Shown: one piece after another, positions 48,723-57,674 of the stretch
How the letters are laid out: the number at the start of each line of letters is the position of its first letter
How positions within the stretch are numbered: the stretch's first letter is position 1
From: Stenotrophomonas mori
Lineage (GTDB): Bacteria; Pseudomonadota; Gammaproteobacteria; Xanthomonadales; Xanthomonadaceae
Assembly (NCBI RefSeq): GCF_023556335.1
Contig: NZ_JAIKTS010000002.1
Span: 186,001 to 250,000 of the forward strand
Reading direction: 5' to 3'
DNA length: 64,000 nucleotides
Made by a program: the position numbers and the translations under genes
Notes under the pieces: generated by a model
What the model was told of the DNA's origin: nothing
The model's input: the letters and a program-made list of their open reading frames with translations, nothing else
Databases searched by the model: none

Positions 48723-49412
48723 TCATTCGGGCGCGAATGACAGGCTGCGCCGCCAGCGCAGCGGCGTGGCCGCACGCGCCGGGTCCGGCGGGAACAGGCT
48801 CATGTAGCCGGCGGCGAAAGCGCGGTCGCGGAGGTGCTCGCCGATGCCTTCGGCGACCTCGATCTCGACATGGGTCACCCGCCCCTCGGGATCCACCTCC
48901 ATCACCCAGACCAGCCGGCCACTCCATTGCGCCGCCGGGAACAGTGATGCGTCGTAGTTCGGGCGGCCGACCACATAGGGACTGTCGCGCTCCAGGGAGT
49001 AGGGCGACGCGTCGATGCGCGGGTCGACCCGGATGGAGGCCTCCTGGCTGCGGCCGTCCCCCAACCGCGCCGTCACCGTCCACGCACCCGGCACGCCGCC
49101 CTGGCCGAGGTCGGCGGGATAGCAGCGCTTGGTGCCGCGGTAGTCGGGGGACGAGTGCCGCGCGACCGTTTCGCCCCGCGCATCGGCCAGCGTGATCCAC
49201 AGGCCACCGACGTCGGTGTCGGCCGTCTCGGCCGCCACGCAGATCTGGTGGTCGTGCCCGGCCTCGGTGACGAACTGGCGCGTCTGCTGGCGCGCGATGG
49301 CATCGGACGCGGGCTTGGACCAGAGGAACTCGATATAGAGGCTGTCATCGGCGCTGGCGCTTCCGGCCACCGCCGACAGCAGGATCATCCGCCCCGCCAT
49401 GCCTGTCCGCAT
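48723..49412 (-). CDS. Hypothetical secreted protein
   Basis: 229 residues from ATG 49412 (MRTGMAGRMILLSAVAGSASADD), with GAGGAGAAG as ribosome site and a signal peptide cut near SASA-DD. The body has two parts: a beta-sandwich-like segment (GLWITLADARGETVARHSSPDYRGTKRC, GAWTVTARLGDG) and a C-terminal part resembling a TonB/energy-transducer end (LVWVMEVDPEGRVTHVEIEVAEG). No catalytic motif. Its role is unknown. Most likely periplasmic. Confidence 0.65.
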   Translation of the reverse strand: MRTGMAGRMILLSAVAGSASADDSLYIEFLWSKPASDAIARQQTRQFVTEAGHDHQICVAAETADTDVGGLWITLADARGETVARHSSPDYRGTKRCYPADLGQGGVPGAWTVTARLGDGRSQEASIRVDPRIDASPYSLERDSPYVVGRPNYDASLFPAAQWSGRLVWVMEVDPEGRVTHVEIEVAEGIGEHLRDRAFAAGYMSLFPPDPARAATPLRWRRSLSFAPE

Positions 49413-49624
49413 CGTCTTCTCCTCGCCATGCCGGGGGTCCGTGGCGATCCTGGGCCGCCACGGACCCGCCGTCAAACAACGGCCCTGCCGGCGCCGGATT
49501 GGGCGCCCGCCGTGGGCCGGGCCGATTCCGATGCCGCAGGCGGCCCGCCGATGGCACAACCAGGCAGCGGGCGTGCCGGGCGCGCGCGGCAGCCTGCCGC
49601 CTCTCCGCCGCGGCTGCGGCGGGA

Positions 49625-51424
49625 TCAGGCCTTCTTGCGCTCTTCGATATAGGCCTGGATCTGCTGCTCCAGCACCGGCAGCGGCACCGACCCCTGTTCG
49701 AGCACGGCATCGTGGAAGGACTTGATGTCGAACCGTTCGCCCAGCGCCTTCTCCGCCTGCGCGCGCAGGCGGACGATGGCGATCTCGCCGAGCTTGTAGC
49801 TCAGCGCCTGCGCCGGCCAGGAGATGTAGCGGTCGACTTCGGTGGTCACCTCGTGCTCGCTCAGCGCGGTGTGGTCGCGCAGGTAGGCCAGCGCCTGCTC
49901 GCGGCTCCAGCCGTAGTGGTGCACCCCGGTGTCGATGACCAGCCGGCAGGCCCGCCACATCTCATAGGTCAGCCGTCCGAAGTCCTCGTAGGGCGTCTCG
50001 TAGATGCCCATCTCCACGCCGAGCTTCTCGGTGTACAGCCCCCAGCCTTCGCCATAGGCGGAGATGTAGGCGTTGCGCCGGAAGTCCGGCTGTCCGGTCT
50101 GCTCGGCGGCGAGCGCGCCCTGCAGCGCGTGCCCCGGATCGGACTCGTGCAGGGTCAGTGCCGGCAGGTTGTACAGCGGCCGCGCCGGCAGGTTGTAGGT
50201 GTTGAGCCAGTAGGTGCCCATGCCACCGCGGCCGGCGGTCCAGAACGGGGCGATGTCCGGCGGCACCGGCACGATGGTGAAGCGCGCGCGCGGCAGGGTC
50301 ATGAACTTGCCGATCACGCCGTCCACGCGCTTGGAGATCCACGCCGCGCGCCACAGCAGCTCTTCCGGGGTCTTGGCGTAGAACTGCGGGTCGGTGCGCA
50401 GGAACTCGAGGAAGTCGGCGAAGCGGGTCTGCGCGCTCTTCCCCTTGAAGTCCACCTTGTCGATGATCGCGTTCATCTCCCGCTGGATGCGGGCGACTTC
50501 GCTCAGGCCCACCGCATGGATCTCCTGGGGGCTCATGTCCAGCGTGGTGTATTCGCGGATCTGCTGCCGGTAGAACGCCTCGCCATCCGGCATCTTCTCC
50601 GCCGCCAGCGTGGTGCGCGCCTGCGGCACGTACTCGTCGCGGAAGAACTGCAGCAGGCGGGCGAAGGCCGGCACCACGCTGCCGCTGATCGCCTGCCGCG
50701 CGGCCTCCTGCAGCGCCTGCCGTTCGGCGGCCGGGAGGCTGGAAGGCAGTTTCTCGAACGGCGCATACAGCGGCGAGGCGGTGGGGTCCTTGAGCTCGGC
50801 GACGGTCGCGATGGAGACGTCGCGGCCCTCGAGCACCGCGCGCGGCACGCTGAAACCACGCGCCAGACCGGCGCGCATGTTGACCATCTGCTGGTCGAAA
50901 TAGCGCGGCACGTCGTTGAGGCGGGCGATGTAGTTGCGGTAGTCCTGCGCGGTCTTCATCTCGCGCCGCGCCATGAAGCTGAGGTTGGACCAGAACGAGG
51001 AGTCGGAGTTGAACGGCATCTCGTAGGTCCGCAGGCGCACCGCATCGGCCAGGCTCTCCACCTGGTAGCGGTAGATCGCGTAGTTGACCTGGTTGTCGGC
51101 CGACAGCGTGGCCGGATCGATCGCCTGCAGCTGTTCCAGCACCCCGTCCCAGACCTTGAGCCGTGCCTGCTGCGCGTCGGCGCCGACATCGGCCAGGCGG
51201 GTGGCGGCGGCCGGACCGTCGCTGTCCTCGCTGGCCTCGCCGCCACCGGTCTGGCGCCAGGCCCATTCCTTCTCGTAGATCGCCTGGAAACGCGCATCGG
51301 CGGCCCGGGTGGCGCTCGCGTTCGAGGGCGCGGCGGCGGTGGCCGCGGCCCCGGGGGCGGCATGGACGGCGGCGGCCGGCAACGACAGGGCGAGCAGCAG
51401 GGCGGTGGACAGGGCGGTTTTCAC
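49625..51424 (-). CDS. DUF885 family protein (putative exported metallopeptidase)
   Basis: 599 residues from GTG 51424 (VKTALSTALLLALSLPAAAVHA), with GGGAG ten bases upstream. The signal peptide ends near HAAP. DUF885 hallmarks: FKGKSAQTRFADFLEFLRTD, GTYWLNTYNLPARP, LPALTLHESDPGHALQ (an HE-x-x-PGH metal motif), YGEGWGLYTEKLGVEMG (second Glu ligand), and DRYISWPAQALSYKLGE. These resemble gluzincin-like peptidases, and several family members are thought to act as carboxypeptidases. It is predicted periplasmic. It is monocistronic between the secreted protein gene and the GT2/LAB_N pair. Confidence 0.87.
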   Translation of the reverse strand: MKTALSTALLLALSLPAAAVHAAPGAAATAAAPSNASATRAADARFQAIYEKEWAWRQTGGGEASEDSDGPAAATRLADVGADAQQARLKVWDGVLEQLQAIDPATLSADNQVNYAIYRYQVESLADAVRLRTYEMPFNSDSSFWSNLSFMARREMKTAQDYRNYIARLNDVPRYFDQQMVNMRAGLARGFSVPRAVLEGRDVSIATVAELKDPTASPLYAPFEKLPSSLPAAERQALQEAARQAISGSVVPAFARLLQFFRDEYVPQARTTLAAEKMPDGEAFYRQQIREYTTLDMSPQEIHAVGLSEVARIQREMNAIIDKVDFKGKSAQTRFADFLEFLRTDPQFYAKTPEELLWRAAWISKRVDGVIGKFMTLPRARFTIVPVPPDIAPFWTAGRGGMGTYWLNTYNLPARPLYNLPALTLHESDPGHALQGALAAEQTGQPDFRRNAYISAYGEGWGLYTEKLGVEMGIYETPYEDFGRLTYEMWRACRLVIDTGVHHYGWSREQALAYLRDHTALSEHEVTTEVDRYISWPAQALSYKLGEIAIVRLRAQAEKALGERFDIKSFHDAVLEQGSVPLPVLEQQIQAYIEERKKA

Positions 51425-51574
51425 GAACGGACGACTCCCGGAAATACAGGCCCCGATCATGTCACCGGCGGCGCCGGCGTGCATGGTTCGAAAGTCCTGC
51501 GCGCCGCCCGGCACCTGTGCGTGCCGGTTCCCTGCCGGCTGCCGCGGCGCCGGCGGACGCCGCCTCCGGCAGGC

Positions 51575-51910
51575 TCAGTGCCCGGCGCGGTCGCGCCGCC
51601 AGCCGCGGTGGCGGATGTCCAGGCGCAGGCTGTACAGCGCGGTGAAGGCCGGGAACAGGTTCTGGATCACGCCCACCGCATCCTGCTTGGCCGAAAACAC
51701 GAAGTAGCTCAGCGTCATCAGGCTGCCCAGCACGCTCATGTACCAGAACAGCCGCGGGATCACCGGCTTGCCGGCGCGCCGCGAGGCGACGAACTGCACC
51801 AGCCAGCGGCCGCCGAACATCAGCGCGCCGGTCAGGCCGATCAGCTTCCACGGCGACATGTGCACGCCGGTCCACTCCAGCCAGGCCAGCGGCTGGTTCA
51901 TGAACTCCAT
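51575..51910 (-). CDS. LAB_N-domain membrane protein (lipid-A-disaccharide synthase N-terminal-like)
   Basis: 111 residues from ATG 51910 (MEFMNQPLAWLEWTG). Three membrane helices carry the LAB_N pattern: KLIGLTGALMFGGRWLVQFVASRRAGKPVIPRLFWYMSVLGSLMTLSYFVFSAKQDAVGVIQN. The domain occurs alone beside GT2 genes and at the start of some LpxB proteins. It begins two bases after the stop of the dolichol-phosphate-type GT2, so the two gene products likely work together on lipid-linked sugars. Confidence 0.85.
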   Translation of the reverse strand: MEFMNQPLAWLEWTGVHMSPWKLIGLTGALMFGGRWLVQFVASRRAGKPVIPRLFWYMSVLGSLMTLSYFVFSAKQDAVGVIQNLFPAFTALYSLRLDIRHRGWRRDRAGH

Positions 51911-51912
51911 GC

Positions 51913-52635
51913 TCAGAGCTCCTCCACCGCCGTGCGCCGGCTGCGTGCGATCAGCCACGCCACGCCGCGCAGGTCGCGGATGCCCACCAGCGCGCGGCCG
52001 AGGTTGGTGTACTTGGAGACGCCCGCGGTCCGCTGGCGATGGTTGACCGGGACGCTGGTGGTCGTCCAGCCGGCGCGCTGCATAAGCGCCGGCAGGTAGC
52101 GGTGCATGTGGTCGAAGTACGGCAGGTCGAGGAAGGCAGCCCGCTCGAACAGCTTGATGCCGCAGCCGGTATCGGGCGTGTCGTCGCGCAGCATGCGCGC
52201 GCGGATGCGGTTGGCCCAGCGGCTGGCCCAGCGCTTGGACCCGGAGTCCTGGCGGTCCACGCGCCAGCCGGCGAACAGCTTCACCTCCGGCGCCGCCGCG
52301 GCACGCGCGGACAGCAGCATCGGGATGTCGGCCGGGTCGTTCTGGCCGTCACCGTCGAGGGTGGCGATCCACGGCGCCCGCGCCGCCTTCACACCGGTGC
52401 GCACCGCCGTGCTCTGCCCGCATTGGCGGACGTGGTGCAGCACCCGCAGTTCCGGGTGGGCCGCCTTCAGCGACCGCAGCACCTGCAGGGTGTCGTCCTT
52501 GGAATCGTCGTCGACATAGACGACCTCGAAATCCATCCGGCCGCGCAGCGCGGCGGCGATCTCGGCCACCAGGGGCGCGACATTGTCGCGCTCGTTGAAG
52601 ACGGGGACGACCACCGAAAGTGCGGGTTGGTTCAT
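51913..52635 (-). CDS. Glycosyltransferase family 2 (polyprenyl-phosphate sugar transferase type)
   Basis: 240 residues. GT-A motifs: LSVVVPVFNERDNVAPLV, EVVYVDDDSKDDTL, ATLDGDGQNDP (DxD-like), and SVPVNHRQRTAGVSKYTNLGRAL, which matches the V-x-H-x-R-x-x-G-x-S-K-Y end of DPM1/ArnC enzymes. There is no C-terminal two-helix anchor, and the following LAB_N gene may supply the membrane part. It probably transfers a sugar to undecaprenyl phosphate for envelope modification. Confidence 0.87.
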   Translation of the reverse strand: MNQPALSVVVPVFNERDNVAPLVAEIAAALRGRMDFEVVYVDDDSKDDTLQVLRSLKAAHPELRVLHHVRQCGQSTAVRTGVKAARAPWIATLDGDGQNDPADIPMLLSARAAAAPEVKLFAGWRVDRQDSGSKRWASRWANRIRARMLRDDTPDTGCGIKLFERAAFLDLPYFDHMHRYLPALMQRAGWTTTSVPVNHRQRTAGVSKYTNLGRALVGIRDLRGVAWLIARSRRTAVEEL

Positions 52636-52750
52636 CGCGGGGATCCGTGGGTGCGAGGTGGACGGGAGCGCGCATTTTCCTGCACGCGGCTTGACGGCGC
52701 ATGAGCCGGCCGCTGCCGCGGCCCGTCGGCGCGCCCTTGGCCGGACCGCT

Positions 52751-53716
52751 TCAGGCGTCCGCGCCGAAGTAGTCGCGGCACCAGGCCACCACCGGCGGCA
52801 GCCCGGTCTCGATCGGCGTGGCCGGATCGAACCCGAAGGCCGCCCGCGCCCGCGACGTATCGGCCATGGTCTCGACCATGTCGCCCGGCTGCATCGGCCG
52901 GTAGCGCTTGTCCGCGGCGCGCCCGGCCGCGGTGGCGATCACCTCGATGAAACGCTCCAGCGCCACCGGCACATGGTTGCCCAGGTTGAACAGCCGATGC
53001 GGGTGCGCCGCCTCCGGGGCCGCGTCCAGCGCGCCGAGGATACCGGCGACGATGTCGGAAACATGTGTGAAGTCGCGGCGCATGCGGCCTTCGTTGAACA
53101 CCTCGATCGGCCGGCCCGCCAGCACCGCGCGCGAGAACAGCAGCGGCGCCATGTCCGGGCGGCCCCACGCCCCGTACACGGTGAAGAAGCGCAGCCCGGT
53201 GGCGCGCAGTCCGTACAGCTGTGCATAGGCGTGTGCCATCAGTTCGTTGGCGGCCTTGGTCGCGGCGTACAGCGAGCGCGGCTGGTCCACCCGCTGGTCC
53301 TCGGAGAACGGCGGCGTGGCCGAATCACCGTAGACCGAACTGCTCGATGCATAGACCAGGTGCTGGACGCCGTGGTGGCGGCACAGCTCCAGCATGTTGA
53401 CGAACCCGGCCAGGTTGCTGTCGACGTAGGCGTGCGGGTTCTGCAGCGAGTAGCGCACCCCCGCCTGCGCCGCCAGGTGGATCACCCGCGCCGGCTGCAG
53501 TTCCTCGAACAGTGCGGCCAGGCCGTCGCGGTCGCCGAGGTCCAGGACCCGGATGTCCGTCTGCGGGCACAGCGCGGCGACGCGGTCGCGCTTGAGCTGC
53601 GGGTCGTAGTAGTCGTTGTAGTTGTCCAGTCCGACCACGCGCTCGCCGCGCGCGGCCAGTGCCTGACAGGTGTAGGCGCCGATGAAGCCGGCGGCGCCGG
53701 TGACGAGAACGGTCAT
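52751..53716 (-). CDS. NAD-dependent nucleotide-sugar epimerase (UDP-glucuronate 4-epimerase-like)
   Basis: 321 residues from ATG 53716 (MTVLVTGAAGFIGAYTC). The NAD turn TGAAGFIG is near 6-13; LDNYNDYYDPQLKRDR is the specific block of UDP-glucuronate epimerases. ASSSSVYGD (catalytic Ser) and YAATKAANE (Tyr-x3-Lys) complete the extended SDR site, with RFFTVYGAWGRPDMA downstream. It interconverts UDP-glucuronate and UDP-galacturonate for surface polysaccharide. It lies 115 bases upstream of the GT2-LAB_N pair on the same strand. Confidence 0.9.
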   Translation of the reverse strand: MTVLVTGAAGFIGAYTCQALAARGERVVGLDNYNDYYDPQLKRDRVAALCPQTDIRVLDLGDRDGLAALFEELQPARVIHLAAQAGVRYSLQNPHAYVDSNLAGFVNMLELCRHHGVQHLVYASSSSVYGDSATPPFSEDQRVDQPRSLYAATKAANELMAHAYAQLYGLRATGLRFFTVYGAWGRPDMAPLLFSRAVLAGRPIEVFNEGRMRRDFTHVSDIVAGILGALDAAPEAAHPHRLFNLGNHVPVALERFIEVIATAAGRAADKRYRPMQPGDMVETMADTSRARAAFGFDPATPIETGLPPVVAWCRDYFGADA

Positions 53717-54033
53717 CAAGGGGTTCCGGAAAGCGGAGGTCCAGGCGCCGCGCGACGCCGGCGGGAGCGGTCGCGGGGCGACCCGCCCATGATAGCCGGG
53801 TGCGCCGGCGGCCACGTGGCCGGTACCGGCCACGGCTTGCGCGGGCGACGGAGGCGGCCGGAACATCCTGCCCATGCCGGAGCCGCATGGCACATGCCGC
53901 ACGGACGGGCGCGGCCGGGTTGCAGCCTCTCGGCAGTCCTGCCGCGGCCCGGGCGGGCACCGCGCGGACGTACGGCTGCTGGCGATCGCCCCCGGCCGGG
54001 CGCGCCGGGAACGTGGTCCGCGACAGCCGCCGC
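53717..54033. other. 317-base intergenic region after parB, no gene seen
   Basis: It separates the parB stop from the epimerase start on the same strand. TATCAT near 53792 on the minus strand is a possible -10 for the epimerase gene, leaving a leader of about 70 bases. Short overlapping repeats such as CCATGCCG/CGGCATGG-like words occur near 53870-53910 but form no clean hairpin. No parS-like 16-mer was seen. Confidence 0.35.
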
Positions 54034-54948
54034 TCAGGACGCCTGGCGGGTGCGCAGGCGCTCCAGCACGCCTTCGAGCGTGTCCAGGTCGGTGTAGTGG
54101 ATCACCAGCCGGCCCTTGCCGGCCCGGCCGTGGGCGATCGCCACCCGGGTCCCCAGCGATTCGGACAGCTCGGTCTCCAGCGAGGCGATGTCGGCCTGCG
54201 GGGCGGCCGGTGCCGGCCGCGCGCGGCGGGCGCCCGGCACCTTGCCGGCGGCGAACTGCTGGGCCCGGTGCTCGACCTCGCGCACCGACCAGCCTTCGTC
54301 GGCGGCTTCCTCGGCCAGCTTGGTCGCCAGCTCCGGCGCCAGGGTCAGCAGCGCGCGGGCGTGGCCCATCTCCAGGCGGCGGCTTTCCAGCAGCACGCGC
54401 ACGCCCACGGGCAGGTCGATCAGGCGCAGCAGGTTGGACACCGAGGCGCGCGAGCGGCCCACCGCCTGCGCGGCCTCGGCATGGGTCAGCGAGAATTCGG
54501 AGATCAGCCGCTGCAGCGCTTCGGCCTCCTCCAGCGGGTTGAGGTCCTCGCGCTGGATGTTCTCGATCAGCGCCATGGCGATGACGGTGCGGTCCTCCAG
54601 CTCGCGTACCACCACCGGCACTTCGTCCAGCCCGGCCAGCCGCGAGGCGCGCCAGCGGCGCTCGCCGGCGACGATCTCGTACTTGCCGCCGGCGACCTGG
54701 CGCACCAGGATCGGCTGGATCACGCCCTGCGCCTTGATCGATTCGGACAACTCGCCCAGCTTGGCCTCGTCCATCTCCCGGCGCGGCTGGTACTTGCCCG
54801 GCTGCAGCAGGTCGATGGCCAGCTTGCGCAGCGCCTCGCCCGGCTGCGGCTCGGCCACCGCCGCCACCGAGACCGGCGTCACCGCGCCCTTGGGGCCGAG
54901 CAGCGCGTCCAGGCCGCGGCCCAGGCCGCGCTTCTTCACTGTGCTCAT
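54034..54948 (-). CDS. parB: Chromosome-partitioning protein ParB
   Basis: 304 residues. It begins MSTVKKRGLGRGLDALLG, the N-terminal box that stimulates ParA ATPase. The CTP-binding/ParB box follows: QPRREMDEAKLGELSESIKAQGVIQPILVR, GGKYEIVAGERRWRASRLAG (GERR motif) and ALIENIQREDLNPLEEAEAL (ENxQR). The HTH is LTHAEAAQAVGRSRASVSNLLRLI, and the C-terminal dimer domain ends GRLVIHYTDLDTLEGVLERLR. It loads at parS and spreads as a clamp. Its ATG shares one base with the parA stop. Confidence 0.95.
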   Translation of the reverse strand: MSTVKKRGLGRGLDALLGPKGAVTPVSVAAVAEPQPGEALRKLAIDLLQPGKYQPRREMDEAKLGELSESIKAQGVIQPILVRQVAGGKYEIVAGERRWRASRLAGLDEVPVVVRELEDRTVIAMALIENIQREDLNPLEEAEALQRLISEFSLTHAEAAQAVGRSRASVSNLLRLIDLPVGVRVLLESRRLEMGHARALLTLAPELATKLAEEAADEGWSVREVEHRAQQFAAGKVPGARRARPAPAAPQADIASLETELSESLGTRVAIAHGRAGKGRLVIHYTDLDTLEGVLERLRTRQAS

Positions 54949-55745
54949 CAGACAGCCTCCATGGCCCTGACGGCCCTGTTGCGTTCATCGGTGCGGCGGA
55001 TGAGCTCTCCCGCCAGCCCGAGGTAGGCCACGCCGCCGCGCGAGGCGCGGTCGTAGCCGACGATGCTCTGGCCATGGCTGGGCGCCTCGGCCAGGCGCAC
55101 GTTGCGCGGCACGATGGTACGGAACACGCGGTCGCCGAAATGCTCGGTGAGTTCGGCCGACACCGCGTTGGCCAGGTTGTTGCGCACGTCGAACATGGTC
55201 CGCAGCACGCCCTCGATCTCCAGCGCCGGGTTGAGGTTGCCGCGCAGCGCCTCGATGGTCTCCACCAGCGCACTGAGGCCTTCCAGCGCGTAGTACTCGC
55301 ACTGCATCGGCACGATCACCGAATCGGCCGCGGCCAGGGCGTTGAGGGTCAGCAGCGACAGCGCCGGCGGGCAGTCGATCAGGATGAAGTCGTAGCCGTC
55401 GCGGATCGGCGCCAGCGCACGCTTGAGCCGCTGTTCGCGGCCCTCCTGCTCCATCAGCTGGATCTCGGCCGCGGTCAGGTCGATGTTGCCGGGCAGCAGG
55501 TCGTAGCCCTCCGGCGCCCGGACCAGGATCCCGGCCGCGGTGTTCTCGCCCAGCAGCAGGTCGCAGGTGGACGCGGCGACCTCGCGCTTGTCCACGCCGC
55601 TGCCCATGGTCGCGTTGCCCTGTGCATCGATGTCGACCAGCAGCACCCGCCGGGACGCGGCGGCAAGGGCAGCGGCCAGGTTCACGGCGGTGGTGGTCTT
55701 GCCGACGCCGCCCTTCTGGTTGGCGATGGCGATGATGCGGGCCAT
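54948..55745 (-). CDS. parA: Chromosome-partitioning ATPase ParA (Soj)
   Basis: 265 residues from ATG 55745 (MARIIAIANQKGGVGKTTTAVNLAA). The deviant Walker A KGGVGKTT is at 11-18, LLVDIDAQGNAT is motif A', and FILIDCPPALSLLTLNAL is Walker B. QCEYYALEGLSALVETI is typical of chromosomal ParA. It drives origin segregation with ParB. The open frame extends to 55889 but without conserved residues, and a -10-like CATAAT lies 40 bases before this ATG. It follows rsmG on the same strand, as in many gammaproteobacteria near oriC. Confidence 0.95.
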   Translation of the reverse strand: MARIIAIANQKGGVGKTTTAVNLAAALAAASRRVLLVDIDAQGNATMGSGVDKREVAASTCDLLLGENTAAGILVRAPEGYDLLPGNIDLTAAEIQLMEQEGREQRLKRALAPIRDGYDFILIDCPPALSLLTLNALAAADSVIVPMQCEYYALEGLSALVETIEALRGNLNPALEIEGVLRTMFDVRNNLANAVSAELTEHFGDRVFRTIVPRNVRLAEAPSHGQSIVGYDRASRGGVAYLGLAGELIRRTDERNRAVRAMEAV

Positions 55746-55784
55746 GCGGGTGGGCCTCATGGACGGGAAAGGGTGGGACTGGGC

Positions 55785-55790
55785 ATTATG
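55785..55790 (-). promoter_or_regulatory. -10-like hexamer of parA-parB
   Basis: CATAAT on the minus strand, 39 bases before the parA ATG. TTCCCC lies 17 bases upstream as a weak -35. It sits between rsmG and parA, so parAB can be transcribed apart from rsmG. Confidence 0.45.
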
Positions 55791-55870
55791 CGGGCTGGCG
55801 CCGGTTCGGGGAAATCCGGCCCCGGCGGGCCCGTGCCCGCCCTTCCCGGCGCGTCCGGACGCACCGGCGC

Positions 55871-56512
55871 CTAGGCCCGGCGGCCGCACACCACCAGGTG
55901 GCGCTCGCCCACCAGCCCCGGCACCTGCAGCGGGCGCACGTCCAGTGCCTGCCAGTCCCCCGGCAGCGCCGCGATCTCCTCGTGCGGGTGCACGCCCTTC
56001 ATCGCCAGCAGCTGGCCGCCGGGGCGCAGCAGGTGGCCGCCGACCGCGACGATGCCGGCCAGGGTGTCCATGGCGCGGGCGGTCAGGTTGTCGTAGGCGG
56101 CCGGCTCGTCCAGCGCCTCGGCGCGGGACTCGGCCACCCGGGCGTTGCCCAGGCCCAGCTGGCGCACGGCCTCGCGCAGGAAGCGCGCCTTCTTGCCGTT
56201 GCTCTCCACCAGCGTCACCTGCAGCCGCGGGCGGGCGATTGCCAACGGGATGCCCGGCAGCCCCGGACCGGTGCCGAGGTCGGCCAGGGTGCCCGACTCG
56301 ATATGCGGCACCATCGCCAGCGAATCCAGCAGGTGGCGGGTCACCATCTCGCGCGGATCGCGGATCGCGGTGAGGTTGTAGGTGCGGTTCCAGCGCACCA
56401 GCAGGGCCAGGTAGGCCAGCAGCGGCGGCGCCAGGGCGGCGTCCAGGCCCATGGCCTGCAGCCCGTTCCGCAGGTCGGCGGCGACCTCGGGCGGGAGGGA
56501 GGTGTCGTTCAT
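55871..56512 (-). CDS. rsmG: 16S rRNA (guanine-527-N7)-methyltransferase
   Basis: 213 residues (RsmG about 207-215). Family blocks: [56 protein letters not shown] (SAM-binding GxGxGxPG), [21 protein letters not shown], and [10 protein letters not shown]. It methylates G527 of 16S rRNA. Loss gives low-level streptomycin resistance in other bacteria. ATG 56512 lies six bases after GATAAT without a Shine-Dalgarno. Confidence 0.95.
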   Translation of the reverse strand: MNDTSLPPEVAADLRNGLQAMGLDAALAPPLLAYLALLVRWNRTYNLTAIRDPREMVTRHLLDSLAMVPHIESGTLADLGTGPGLPGIPLAIARPRLQVTLVESNGKKARFLREAVRQLGLGNARVAESRAEALDEPAAYDNLTARAMDTLAGIVAVGGHLLRPGGQLLAMKGVHPHEEIAALPGDWQALDVRPLQVPGLVGERHLVVCGRRA

Positions 56513-56518
56513 GGGGGG

Positions 56519-56524
56519 ATTATC
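56519..56524 (-). promoter_or_regulatory. -10-like hexamer of rsmG (leaderless arrangement)
   Basis: GATAAT on the minus strand, then six C, then ATG 56512. The purine-free spacer cannot serve as a ribosome site, so leaderless initiation is the simplest reading. Confidence 0.5.
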
Positions 56525-56654
56525 GCAGGCCGCCGCGCCGGCAAGGGCCGGCCACCCCGGACCGCACCCGCCGTCCGTGGCCCCGCCGGACGCGGCCCGG
56601 GTGCCTGCGGGGATCGGCAGGCGCCGTCGCGGACAGCGCAGCGGCGGTCCGCCC

Positions 56655-57242
56655 TCAGAGCGGATACCACGCCAGCGCCGCGCGGAAATCGGCCGACGCC
56701 TGCCATTCGTGCAGGTGCCAGCGGCCCGCGTCGCCCAGCCCCGGATCGCACCAGGCCAGGTACAGGGCGCCGTCCTCGCCCGGGGCGAAGCGCAGCCTGT
56801 GCAGGCCGAAGGACAAGCCGTGGCCGTGCGCCTTGAGCAGCGCTTCCTTGGCGCACCAGACCCGGAAGAACCAGTGCTCGCATTCGGCCGCCGCCAGCCC
56901 CTGCAGCCAGGCGATCTCCGCGGGATGGAAGAAGCGCCCGATCACCTCGCGCATCTGCCGCCGCGGACGCTGGCGCTCCAGGTCCACGCCCAGCCGCACG
57001 CCTTCGCCCAGGGCCACCAGCAGGTGCCCGCCGCTGTGGCTCCAGCCGGTACCGTAGTCCGCCAGCGCCCCGATCAGCCACGGCCGGCCGCGCTCGTCGC
57101 GGGTCAGCGGCAGCCGCTCCGGGGCGGTGTCCAAGGCGTCCGCCAGCAGTACCCGCGCCTGCGGCTCGCCGCGGGTGCCGGGCTGGTGCGGCAGCTGCCA
57201 CACCCGCACCGGGCCGAAGCGCCAGGCCGGCTCCGCGGCCAT
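56655..57242 (-). CDS. 4'-phosphopantetheinyl transferase (Sfp type)
   Basis: 195 residues from ATG 57242 ([15 protein letters not shown]). Sfp-type motifs: [14 protein letters not shown] near 65-78, [11 protein letters not shown] at 85-95 (Mg2+ Asp/Glu), and [19 protein letters not shown] near 125-143 (W-x-x-K-E-A-x-x-K). It is single-domain and slightly short for Sfp. It would transfer phosphopantetheine to carrier proteins. No carrier protein gene is adjacent, but the two pigment ACPs in this window need such an enzyme. A link is plausible, though AcpS could also do it. Confidence 0.86.
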   Translation of the reverse strand: MAAEPAWRFGPVRVWQLPHQPGTRGEPQARVLLADALDTAPERLPLTRDERGRPWLIGALADYGTGWSHSGGHLLVALGEGVRLGVDLERQRPRRQMREVIGRFFHPAEIAWLQGLAAAECEHWFFRVWCAKEALLKAHGHGLSFGLHRLRFAPGEDGALYLAWCDPGLGDAGRWHLHEWQASADFRAALAWYPL

Positions 57243-57338
57243 CAGCCCCGGCCCCCGGTCCACGGCCGCTTCACGCCCGATCGTCTTGACTGCGGGGGCC
57301 GCGCCAATCCGGGGGCGGCAACAGAAGGAGGCACGGAC

Positions 57339-57593
57339 ATGGGCATCATCGTCTGGTTGATCGTGGGCGGCATCGTCGGCTGGCTGGCCAGCCTCATCAT
57401 GCGCCGCGACGCACAGCAGGGCATCATCCTGAACATCGTGGTCGGCATCGTCGGCGCGATGATCGCCGGCTTCCTGTTCAGCGGCGGCAGCATCAACGGC
57501 GCGATCACCCTGCGCTCGTTCCTGCTCTCGCTGCTGGGCGCGGTGATCCTGTTGGCGATCGTCAACCTGTTCACCCGCAACCGCGTGCGCTGA
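57339..57593 (+). CDS. GlsB/YeaQ/YmgE family stress-response membrane protein
   Basis: 84 residues from ATG 57339, with AGAAGGAGG as strong ribosome site. Three helices with Gly-rich zipper motifs: IVWLIVGGIVGWLASLIM, GIILNIVVGIVGAMIAGFLF and FLLSLLGAVILLAIVNLF. The first carries the G-x-x-x-GW pattern of the transglycosylase-associated family. These small inner-membrane proteins are induced by stress in several bacteria; their activity is unproven. It is divergent from the phosphopantetheinyl transferase gene and convergent with xthA. Confidence 0.9.
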   Translation: MGIIVWLIVGGIVGWLASLIMRRDAQQGIILNIVVGIVGAMIAGFLFSGGSINGAITLRSFLLSLLGAVILLAIVNLFTRNRVR

Positions 57594-57605
57594 CCGCCGC
57601 GGACG

Positions 57606-57646
57606 CCGGCCCACCCGGGCCGGTGGCGGCCGTCCGCCCCGCGGAC
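57606..57646. terminator. Tandem hairpins between the YeaQ-type gene and xthA
   Basis: CCGGCCC/GGGCCGG (57606-57612 with 57617-57623) and GTCCGC/GCGGAC (57632-57637 with 57641-57646) lie in the 81-base gap between convergent stops. Both are perfect stems with short loops and no T-tract. They could act on transcripts from either side. Confidence 0.4.
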
Positions 57647-57674
57647 AGGCGCCGCCGGCCCGTCACGCCGCCGC

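Noticed and set aside
53717-55870. parS site near parAB
   Set aside because: I searched by eye for the 16-bp TGTTTCACGTGAAACA-like palindrome around parB, parA and rsmG and saw none. A computed search of the region outside the window would be needed.
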